A stretch of 20,442 bases of DNA from Chloroflexota bacterium. GTDB taxonomy: Bacteria; Chloroflexota; Dehalococcoidia; Lucifugimonadales; Lucifugimonadaceae. This document shows positions 7,539-14,399 of this stretch, piece after piece. The notes under the pieces are model-generated. The model saw only the letters and a list, made by a program, of their open reading frames with translations, had not been told where the DNA came from and ran no database searches. The stretch spans positions 1 through 20,442 of the forward strand of contig PAOV01000028.1 in NCBI GenBank assembly GCA_002708145.1. The letters are read 5' to 3'. Position 1 is the first letter of the stretch, and every line of letters starts with the position of its first letter. Made by a program: the position numbers and the translations under genes.

Positions 7539-8681
7539 TTATCTACTCCTAGCACCCTTAAACAAAACATTTTTAAAAGCCATAAAAAAATATTTTAAGT
7601 CAGTCATAAAAGGTGACTTATCAAATAAATCTAGGTATTTTCTTTCAGAATCCATGATTTCATTCATGTTTTTGGGTAAATCAACATAAAATGGTGGAAT
7701 GAACCCTGGTTTATATTTTATTCTTTTCTGTTGTAAATCTTCATCGTATAAACTATAAAAGTGTTTACTTAAAGGTCTTACACCAACTAGCTTCATATCT
7801 CCTTTAAAAACGTTAATAAGCATTGGTATTTCATCAATCCAAAATTTCCTAAGGATTCTACCTTCTGGTGAAATTCTAAAGTCATCTTTTATTTTACCTC
7901 CTTCTTGTAATTCATTTCTCTTATAAACATACTCCTGAAGATATTCAGAAAAAGGGTGCATTGTTCTTAACTTGTATACTTTAAATATTTTACCATTTTT
8001 ACCAATTCTATTCAAGCTTATTAATGGAGCATATGTTGGGTTTTTATCATAATATGGGTCTTTAACTTTTTTTGCTACAAAAAAAAGAGAGTTGTTGATT
8101 ATTGTTTCGTCAATTACCTTAAAACCACATGAATATAACCTACCAAACATTTCTGCTCTTGACATAACTCTTCCTTTACCTTTTGTTAAATGAAAATATA
8201 TATTTTTAACAATTGGAAGTTTTGGTAATACTCTAGAAATGATATAATCTAGAAAATAAATTAATTTATTGAATGGTGAAGGATATTTTTTGAATATAGC
8301 TAACCTTCTGTTAGGATAAGTCAATACTTTACCCATATACAATCCGGAATTTGGTAAAATTTTATTGACAGTTTCAAAAAATTTATTTATATACCGAATA
8401 TCATTAACTTTTTTCAAATTAAGTACTGAAGAAAATTTGCCTGAAGTTAACTTTTCTAAATTAATTTCATCTGATTTAGATGTCAAGTAATTACTCATTG
8501 AGGATAGGTCAAAGTACAACTTAATAAAATTTAATAACCTACGATTTTTGACAATTTCGCCTTTAATAATATTAGGTGTAAATCTGTTTTGTAATTGTTT
8601 TTCTTTTCGTTTACCAGGAATTAACAAACTTTTATGCTTAAAAATTAAATTTTGATCATTCCTAATGAATAATATCTCCAT
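7539..8681 (-). CDS. Bacterial sugar transferase (polyprenyl-phosphate sugar-1-phosphate transferase family), lacking the usual membrane segment
   Basis: The C-terminal half of this 380-residue protein is a bacterial sugar transferase domain: LNRIGKNGKIFKVYKLRTM (223-241), DDFRISPEGRILRKFWIDE (266-284) and the core GDMKLVGVRPLSKH (294-307). This family attaches the first sugar phosphate to undecaprenyl phosphate. Unlike WcaJ or PglC, there is no hydrophobic re-entrant helix directly before the catalytic domain and no four-helix N-terminal membrane domain. Instead residues 1-205 are basic and mixed. The stretch RVMSRAEMFGRLYSCGF (171-187), followed by NNSLFFVAKK, looks like the end of a Rossmann/methyltransferase-like domain. 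It may be peripheral to the membrane or need a partner. It lies at the downstream end of the export block and is transcribed from its own divergent intergenic region. Confidence 0.85.
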   Translation of the reverse strand: MEILFIRNDQNLIFKHKSLLIPGKRKEKQLQNRFTPNIIKGEIVKNRRLLNFIKLYFDLSSMSNYLTSKSDEINLEKLTSGKFSSVLNLKKVNDIRYINKFFETVNKILPNSGLYMGKVLTYPNRRLAIFKKYPSPFNKLIYFLDYIISRVLPKLPIVKNIYFHLTKGKGRVMSRAEMFGRLYSCGFKVIDETIINNSLFFVAKKVKDPYYDKNPTYAPLISLNRIGKNGKIFKVYKLRTMHPFSEYLQEYVYKRNELQEGGKIKDDFRISPEGRILRKFWIDEIPMLINVFKGDMKLVGVRPLSKHFYSLYDEDLQQKRIKYKPGFIPPFYVDLPKNMNEIMDSERKYLDLFDKSPFMTDLKYFFMAFKNVLFKGARSR

Positions 8682-8706
8682 AACATTGAGAAATTATAAT
8701 CTTTTT

Positions 8707-8722
8707 CAAATATACAAATATA
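8707..8722 (-). promoter_or_regulatory. Two tandem candidate -7 boxes for the sugar transferase gene
   Basis: On the minus strand the sequence reads TATATTTG twice in direct succession (8722-8715 and 8714-8707), both matching TAnnTTTG. They are 26-41 bases ahead of the start codon at 8681. No clear -33 TTG is seen. Confidence 0.4.
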
Positions 8723-8741
8723 ATTGTAATAGCTTTTTTTC

Positions 8742-8868
8742 TTAAAAATCATATATTAATCTAATCAATGAATTTGGTAACATATCTTGATTACCTTGAT
8801 ATATACCCCAACCAATTATAGAACTAATATCAATTTTTAACTTAATTTTATTAGCTGAAAGAAAGTTG
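8742..8868 (-). pseudogene. Possible relic of the 3' end of a lost gene
   Basis: In the 215-base gap between the divergent sugar transferase and phosphatase genes, one minus-strand frame reads like protein. It includes KIDISSIIGWGIYQGNQDM, then LPNSLIRLIYDF and a TAA at 8744-8742. It has more G+C (GGT TGG GGT) than the surrounding spacer and has no start codon of its own. The terminal phenylalanine would suit an outer-membrane beta-barrel, but I cannot name the family. It could be a relic left by recombination, or chance. Confidence 0.3.
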
Positions 8869-8876
8869 TATTTTTG
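8869..8876 (+). promoter_or_regulatory. Candidate -7 box for the CpsB-like phosphatase
   Basis: TATTTTTG fits TAnnTTTG, 20 bases before the ATG at 8897, giving a very short leader as for the other candidate promoters here. A -33 element is not clear. Confidence 0.4.
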
Positions 8877-8896
8877 AAAGCTAATAAGTAAAAAAC

Positions 8897-9631
8897 ATGT
8901 TTGATTTCTTTAAAAAACATAACCAACCATTGTTTGAAGGATTGTGTGATTTTCACAACCATCTACTACCAGGAATCGATGATGGTAGCAAGCACGTAGA
9001 CATGTCTTTAAACATGCTGAAAGCATACCAAAGGTTAGGTTTTAGTTCCATAATTCCTTCACCTCACATTTACCAAGAGTTGTATCCTAATACTCCAGAA
9101 ACTATTAAAAAATCATTTCAAGAATTAACCAAAGCTAATCATCTTGATAATGTTCCCGTCATTCATTCTTACAGTGCCGAATATATGGTGGATGAAAGTT
9201 TTATAAGAAATCTAGAAAACAGTATTCCTAAATTATTACTTTTTAAAAAATATATCTTGCTCGAAATCCATATTTTTGGTAACACCCAGCACTTAGAACG
9301 AGCCTGCTTTGAACTCTCCCAAAAAGAAATAGTTCCCATCTTGGCCCATCCAGAACGTTACCATTGCCTTGAAACTATTGCTCAATTCAAAACCTTAAAA
9401 CAAAAAGGATTTTATTTACAACTCAATGCTTTGTCGCTAATGGGACACTATGGTCCAGAAGTAAAACAAAAGGCCCAACTACTTTTAAAATCTGGACTTT
9501 ACGATCTATTAGCTACCGATGCTCACAATACACAAAATTTAGAGCAATTATTTTCACTACAATTATCGAAAAAACAAGGTCTGCAATGGGAGGCTATCCG
9601 AGACTTTCAGTTAGATCTGTTTCGGGTATAA
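8897..9631 (+). CDS. CpsB/CapC-family (YwqE-like) protein-tyrosine phosphatase, PHP domain
   Basis: A 244-residue metal-dependent PHP-fold phosphatase. Its motifs are DFHNHLLPGIDDGS (18-31, metal ligands H20 and H22), PSPHIYQ (55-60), SAEYMVDE with E94, ILAHPERY (148-155, H151) and ATDAHN (206-211, D208 and H210). This family removes phosphate from the tyrosine-rich tail of the capsule autokinase, resetting the polymerisation and export cycle. Its likely substrate, Wzc, is encoded immediately next to it but on the opposite strand, so the two genes are convergent and independently promoted. The gene is full length and visibly less AT-rich in codon choice than the left-hand operon. Confidence 0.92.
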   Translation: MFDFFKKHNQPLFEGLCDFHNHLLPGIDDGSKHVDMSLNMLKAYQRLGFSSIIPSPHIYQELYPNTPETIKKSFQELTKANHLDNVPVIHSYSAEYMVDESFIRNLENSIPKLLLFKKYILLEIHIFGNTQHLERACFELSQKEIVPILAHPERYHCLETIAQFKTLKQKGFYLQLNALSLMGHYGPEVKQKAQLLLKSGLYDLLATDAHNTQNLEQLFSLQLSKKQGLQWEAIRDFQLDLFRV

Positions 9632-9648
9632 TTTACACAAAAACAAAA

Positions 9649-9675
9649 ACTCACCAATTGAGTAACTTTTTTTTT
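9649..9675. terminator. Possible bidirectional terminator between phosphatase and wzc genes
   Basis: ACTCA-CCAAT-TGAGT forms a 5-bp stem with a 5-base loop (9649-9663). A run of nine Ts follows on the plus strand (9667-9675), and an A-rich run precedes it (T-rich for the minus strand). It sits in the 59-base convergent gap, as expected for a shared terminator, but the stem is short and low in GC. Confidence 0.45.
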
Positions 9676-9690
9676 GTATAAAAATTTCGA

Positions 9691-12048
9691 TTAGCTTTTT
9701 TCATCATTACTTTTATAACCATAACCATAACCATAATTATATTTATAAGAATAACTATACCTATAACTGTATTTATAATTGTATCCAGAATTAGGACCTG
9801 TAATAAGTCCATTTAAAACCATCCCAAATGGTGGTATATTAGCTTTTTTATTTAAATTTTTTATAAAAGGAAAAATATTTTTATCAGAGTATTGGGATCT
9901 AGACACATAGACCACCAAATCAGATAGCGGGAGTAATGACGAGGTATCACTAACCAGCATTAAGGGTGCTGAATCTACCAAAATTATATCGTATTTCTTC
10001 TTAAGAAGTTTAATTAAATCATTCATTCTTGGGCGCATGAGTAGCTCTGAAGGATTAGGTGGAATAGGTCCAGAAAGCATGTAGTCTACCCCATTCGGGC
10101 CCGAATCCTTAGTGATCAGTTTATCTAGATTCTCATAACTTTTATCCGCCAAAAAAGTCGAAATTCCTAAAGAAGATCGATCAATACCCGAATATTTGTG
10201 TAACTGAGGGTTTCGAAGGTCACCCCCTAATAAAATTGTTTTTTTACCCAAGGCACTATAACTTAATGCCAGTTGATATGAAATAAAAGATTTCCCTTCT
10301 CCTTTGATGGAAGAAGTAACAGTAACCACATTACCTGTTTGTTTTGTAAGTAAAAAACTTAAACTGGAACGCAGCACACGAACGGACTCAGCTATGATTC
10401 CTCTAGAATTAATATCGCTTTGATCTAACTTTTCATCAAAGGGAACTTCTCCTAAAATATTAATGCCTTTGAGTCCTTTTTCAAGATCCTCTCGGGTATT
10501 AATTTTAGTATCTAAATATTTGATAAGTGATAAAACTGCAAAGGGTATGAATAGCCCAAAAAGAATTGCAACAATGTAGGTGAACTGTACATTAGGTGAT
10601 ATAGGTGAAGTATTGGAAACCCCATAACTCAATATTTTTATATTGGGCAGGGCCGAAATATAACTAATTGAAGCTTCTTCTTTCCGCTTTAATAAAAACA
10701 CATATAGTTCCTCTACAATTTTAAAGTTTCGAGCGTAAGATCGAAGGGTATTTTCCTTTTTTGGAAATTTAGCGACCTGTTCCCTGGTCTTACTTTCCAT
10801 TTCCTGGTAGCGAGTTAGGGATACATTTAATCCCTCAATATAACGATTCACTCCTTTAATAATAGCTACCTTGGAATTTTGTAGTTGCTTACTCAATTGG
10901 AGTACTAAAGGACTTTGTTCCGTTGCACTCGTCAGTAAATTATTACGTTGAGAGACAATAACATTATAAGAATTAACTAATTCATTTATTGCTAAATTTT
11001 CAATACCAATATTTGCGGGTAAAATATCGAAATTGGATTGTTCTTCTAACTTTTCTAATAAAGCTTTTGCGACTTCAAGTTGAATACCCAAGTCAAAGGC
11101 CACTTTTTGATCTTCAATAATATTAGATAATGCATTTTCAGTTTGGATAGCCGGTTGGTAGATGTCATTATCCATTTGATAAGAGATAGTATTTTGGGAA
11201 ATAGTATCTATACTTTTTATTAGACCTTTAAGACGTTCCTCAATAAAATCGATACTAACTTCAGAGATTTCACGTTTGTCTAATACTTGATCTTCTGCCA
11301 ATACCTGTATCAGGGTATTTAAAATAGCTTCATTTCTCCGACTATTGGTTCCTTTAATGGTTAAGTCGACAATTTCTCCTTGACTGGAGACCGCTAATAC
11401 CGTTAAATTCGATCTTATTTCAGCCACTGCAGATTTTACAGAAGTATGGGTAATTTTAAAACTTTGATCTTTCAGAAATAAGGAATCTTTTGGCCTTATA
11501 AAAAAATCTTTTTTATCCAGCACTTCTCCTTTTTTTAGGGTATAAATTGATTCATCTTTGTTAATGGTTAACATATCATCTTCTACTTCAAATTCTAATT
11601 CTATATTTTTAGAAGTATTTTTAAATTCTAACTCTATATGTGGTAAGGATTCAAAAAGTAAATAGCTTCTGAGGCTACCAACGATATTGCCATACTTATA
11701 AGTTTTGGTTTGCAAATTTAGTCGTTGAACCACCTGAGATAAAATATGTTGGGAGGTCATCACGGAAATATCATTTTCCACATTGACGTTATCAAAACTA
11801 AATAAACCATCTACACCTCCTGTTAAAAAAGATGAAGCATCTGAATTCTCTTTTCTAATTTGTATTTGCGCATTAGCCTCATACACACGATCTTCATAGC
11901 GGAGGTAAAAAAAAGTTGCTACTAAAACTAATGCAGTAAATCCTAAAAATAAAGGCCAGAAAAAAAAGTAATAGCCTATATCATTTTTTATTTGGGAAAT
12001 AAAATCTTCTTCTTTTTGGATATATTCATTAATTAAATCATCATTCAT
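9691..12048 (-). CDS. Polysaccharide co-polymerase / tyrosine autokinase (Wzc-like)
   Basis: A 785-residue inner-membrane protein. TM1 is about 27-48 (FFWPLFLGFTALVLVATFF). A long periplasmic Wzz-type region with coiled-coil stretches spans about 50-485, and TM2 is about 489-510. The cytoplasmic BY-kinase domain has Walker A GEGKS (583-587), Walker A' ILLGGDLRNP (D610) and Walker B IILVDSAPL (D692). The tail (756-778) alternates tyrosine with S, K, N, R or G and contains 12 tyrosines, the expected autophosphorylation cluster. The protein sets chain length and couples polymerisation to export with Wza. The wza-like gene lies 9 bases upstream on the same strand, and the cognate-type phosphatase gene is convergent downstream. 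The protein appears intact. Confidence 0.93.
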   Translation of the reverse strand: MNDDLINEYIQKEEDFISQIKNDIGYYFFFWPLFLGFTALVLVATFFYLRYEDRVYEANAQIQIRKENSDASSFLTGGVDGLFSFDNVNVENDISVMTSQHILSQVVQRLNLQTKTYKYGNIVGSLRSYLLFESLPHIELEFKNTSKNIELEFEVEDDMLTINKDESIYTLKKGEVLDKKDFFIRPKDSLFLKDQSFKITHTSVKSAVAEIRSNLTVLAVSSQGEIVDLTIKGTNSRRNEAILNTLIQVLAEDQVLDKREISEVSIDFIEERLKGLIKSIDTISQNTISYQMDNDIYQPAIQTENALSNIIEDQKVAFDLGIQLEVAKALLEKLEEQSNFDILPANIGIENLAINELVNSYNVIVSQRNNLLTSATEQSPLVLQLSKQLQNSKVAIIKGVNRYIEGLNVSLTRYQEMESKTREQVAKFPKKENTLRSYARNFKIVEELYVFLLKRKEEASISYISALPNIKILSYGVSNTSPISPNVQFTYIVAILFGLFIPFAVLSLIKYLDTKINTREDLEKGLKGINILGEVPFDEKLDQSDINSRGIIAESVRVLRSSLSFLLTKQTGNVVTVTSSIKGEGKSFISYQLALSYSALGKKTILLGGDLRNPQLHKYSGIDRSSLGISTFLADKSYENLDKLITKDSGPNGVDYMLSGPIPPNPSELLMRPRMNDLIKLLKKKYDIILVDSAPLMLVSDTSSLLPLSDLVVYVSRSQYSDKNIFPFIKNLNKKANIPPFGMVLNGLITGPNSGYNYKYSYRYSYSYKYNYGYGYGYKSNDEKS
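9709..9780 (-). repeat. Low-complexity tyrosine-codon repeat in the wzc tail
   Basis: The coding DNA for the Wzc tail is built of near-identical 6-base units (TAT/TAC alternating with GGT, AAT, AAA or AGT). On the plus strand this gives ATAACC repeats around 9715-9735. It encodes an (X-Tyr)n run and is prone to slippage in whole 6-base steps, which would change the number of phosphorylatable tyrosines without a frameshift. Confidence 0.75.
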
Positions 12049-12057
12049 ATATATTCG

Positions 12058-12837
12058 TCAAAAATTATTAATTAATACTATTGTGCTAATTACTAAGGAT
12101 GCAATTGTAACATAACTACCTGCATTACCAAAAAATGCCGCACTTTTAATTTTAGATCTGTTAGGTTGAACTATAATTACATCATTGGGCTTTATACGCT
12201 CAAAAGGACTGCTTAACCAATTGGCAGAAGTAAGGTTCAAGTGGTTTGTCGTTAGAACACCGTCTACACTTCTAATGATTTGCACATCTTGTCGATTCGC
12301 ATTAATAGTAAGATCTCCAGCCAAACCTAAGGCCTGTAAAAAACTCATATTATTTTCAGTAAAGGTAAAGGTCCCTGGAGATCTTACTTCTCCTAATATA
12401 GTCACTTTTGCATTTAATAAACGAATAGTTACGGATGGGTCAATAAGATAGCCTCCTGATTCTAATTGTTCTTTTAAATCTTTTTCTAAAGTAGTGATTG
12501 TTTTACCGGCCACAGAAATAACTCCCAATACTGGAAAATTAATAGTTTTGTCTTGGGTAACCAAATACCCTTCCAACTTCATAACCTCTAAATTATTGTT
12601 CTGTACCTGCTTTCCTGATAACGATTTATTATATGGAAGTGCAGCTTCTGGCGTCAATGCACCCACTCTAATATCTAATATATCATCCACTTGGATGGTA
12701 TTATCACTGTAAGATAATTCCAAAGGTAAATATTCATAATCATCTTGAACGTATAGAATCTTTTTCTGTGTGACACAGGATTGCATAAGAATTAGTATTC
12801 CTAACGTTATTGTTTTTATTTTTATGTAATTTTTCAT
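12058..12837 (-). CDS. Polysaccharide export lipoprotein (Wza-like)
   Basis: A 259-residue outer-membrane polysaccharide export protein. A lipoprotein signal peptide ends in the lipobox LMQSC (acylated cysteine at 21). It is followed by a poly-export domain (VDDILDIRVG near 50-59 and FPVLGVISVAGKT near 101-113), then an SLBB domain (KVTILGEVRSPGTFTF near 144-159, and LQALGLAGDLT). The C-terminus is hydrophobic (about 237-259), similar to short Bacteroidetes Wza proteins. It should form the outer-membrane exit pore working with Wzc, whose gene follows after 9 bases. The start codon is supported by the signal peptide. Confidence 0.92.
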   Translation of the reverse strand: MKNYIKIKTITLGILILMQSCVTQKKILYVQDDYEYLPLELSYSDNTIQVDDILDIRVGALTPEAALPYNKSLSGKQVQNNNLEVMKLEGYLVTQDKTINFPVLGVISVAGKTITTLEKDLKEQLESGGYLIDPSVTIRLLNAKVTILGEVRSPGTFTFTENNMSFLQALGLAGDLTINANRQDVQIIRSVDGVLTTNHLNLTSANWLSSPFERIKPNDVIIVQPNRSKIKSAAFFGNAGSYVTIASLVISTIVLINNF

Positions 12838-12885
12838 TAATCTTTTTTAAAAAATTGTATGCAAGAATACGATGTTTTTTGATTG

Positions 12886-12893
12886 CAAATATA
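12886..12893 (-). promoter_or_regulatory. Candidate -7 box for the wza-wzc operon
   Basis: The minus strand reads TATATTTG (TAnnTTTG) 49 bases upstream of the wza ATG. The remaining part of the 231-base gap 12838-13068 is very AT-rich with no open frame of interest and no clear terminator for wecB, so read-through from the right-hand operon is possible. Confidence 0.35.
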
Positions 12894-13068
12894 TAATTAA
12901 TTGAAGATTGTTATAGAATAATTAAATAAAACAATTTTATTAAAAATAAAATGTACTTTTTTATAGATAATTATTGCATTTTATCTTAAGAAAAACCAAA
13001 AATTTTTTTAAAGTATGTAAATAATAGTTTATTAAAATATGTTGAAAAAAAGATTTCAAAAAATAATT

Positions 13069-14232
13069 CTATTTATTTGTATTCAATATAGCTTCCAAAA
13101 TACGTAAAGCTGTTTTACCGTCCCATAATTTAGGACGATTTGGAGTTCTTTTCAGCTTGAGCTTATTCTTATATTCTTCCCTAATTCTTGAAATATTATT
13201 TCCAACTAATACACACGATCCACCATTTTCAAGCAATGTTATGGGACGTTCTGTATTCCAACGTAATGTTAAGCAAGGTGTTCCTAAAACTGTACACTCT
13301 TCTTGTAAACCTCCACTATCCGTTAACATTATTTTTGATCTCGTATTAAGCTTTAACATTTCATGATAACCCAAGGGATTTAATAATATCAAATTGTCAT
13401 TTAAAATTAATTCATCCCATAAATTAAATTGTTGTAATTGGTTTTGAGTGCGTGGGTGAATTGGCCAAATTATTGGTATATCTAAACTAATCTCATCAAG
13501 AATGAGTCTAATAATTGGTTCTAAAATTTCTTTTTTATCTACGTTTGAAGGGCGATGCATTGTCATTAAAGCAAAATGAGATATTGGAGAATTAAAATTA
13601 GATAAATCATTACTTTTTTGCTCCTGAATAAAGTTGTCATTAATAATTTCACTTATAGCTAAATTAGAGGCTTTTTCTATATTTGATTCTAGAGTATCAA
13701 TCATAATATTTCCTACAAACTCTATTTTAGATTCTAAAATTCCTTCATTTTTTAGATTCTTTATTGAGAGTTCATCAGGAGTTAACAACAAGTCTGATAA
13801 ACGATCTGTAACCAATCGATTTATTTCTTCAGGCATTCTTTCATCTCCCGAACGTAAACCAGCTTCAATATGACAAACTTTTATATGAAGTTTTTTTGCT
13901 GCAACTGAGCAAGCTAAAGTTGCATTTACATCTCCTAAAACAATTACCCAATCAGGTTTTTCTTCTAAAAGCACTTTTTCAAAAGCTATCATAGTATTTC
14001 CAACTTGCTCTGCATGTGATCCTGACCCAATTCCTAAATTAATATCCGCGCTAGGTATATTTAAAGCAGTAAAAAAAGCTTTAGACATCCTATCATCATA
14101 ATGCTGTCCTGTATGGACCAAAATGTGCTTTATTTTTTTTTCTGTTGATTTATTATAATTAGAAATTGTTTTTATGAATGGAGCAATTTTCATGAAATTT
14201 GGCCTTGCCCCCACAACAGATATTAACTTCAT
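13069..14232 (-). CDS. wecB: UDP-N-acetylglucosamine 2-epimerase, non-hydrolysing
   Basis: A 387-residue GT-B-fold epimerase converting UDP-GlcNAc to UDP-ManNAc. Landmarks are GARPNFMKIAPFI (8-20), HTGQHYDDRMS (40-50), GDVNATLA (100-107, D101), HIEAGLRSGDERMPEE (121-136, E123 and E135), TMHRPSN (224-230, H226) and LTDSGGLQEE near the C-terminus, covering the catalytic acids and histidine known in E. coli WecB. UDP-ManNAc would feed ManNAc-type residues or uronic acid derivatives. No UDP-ManNAc dehydrogenase is visible in the window. The gene is spaced 167 bases from the upstream amidotransferase gene. That spacer (14233-14399) holds no recognised site. Confidence 0.93.
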   Translation of the reverse strand: MKLISVVGARPNFMKIAPFIKTISNYNKSTEKKIKHILVHTGQHYDDRMSKAFFTALNIPSADINLGIGSGSHAEQVGNTMIAFEKVLLEEKPDWVIVLGDVNATLACSVAAKKLHIKVCHIEAGLRSGDERMPEEINRLVTDRLSDLLLTPDELSIKNLKNEGILESKIEFVGNIMIDTLESNIEKASNLAISEIINDNFIQEQKSNDLSNFNSPISHFALMTMHRPSNVDKKEILEPIIRLILDEISLDIPIIWPIHPRTQNQLQQFNLWDELILNDNLILLNPLGYHEMLKLNTRSKIMLTDSGGLQEECTVLGTPCLTLRWNTERPITLLENGGSCVLVGNNISRIREEYKNKLKLKRTPNRPKLWDGKTALRILEAILNTNK

Positions 14233-14399
14233 ATTACTTAAGTTTTATTGAAAATTACTATAAAGATTATTTATTTTAATTTGTAATGATAATCTAAGTT
14301 TTTCACAATTTCATTTTCACTTTTGTTATTATTATTTAAGTATATTTAGAAAATTATCTCTTTCCTCTAATTAAAAAAAATATAAATACTTAAACTATT

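Noticed and set aside
14233..14399. Short minus-strand peptide frame ending DYHYKLK between the amidotransferase and wecB genes
   Set aside because: About 24 codons with no ATG, asparagine-rich and compatible with chance in AT-rich spacer; no family resemblance.
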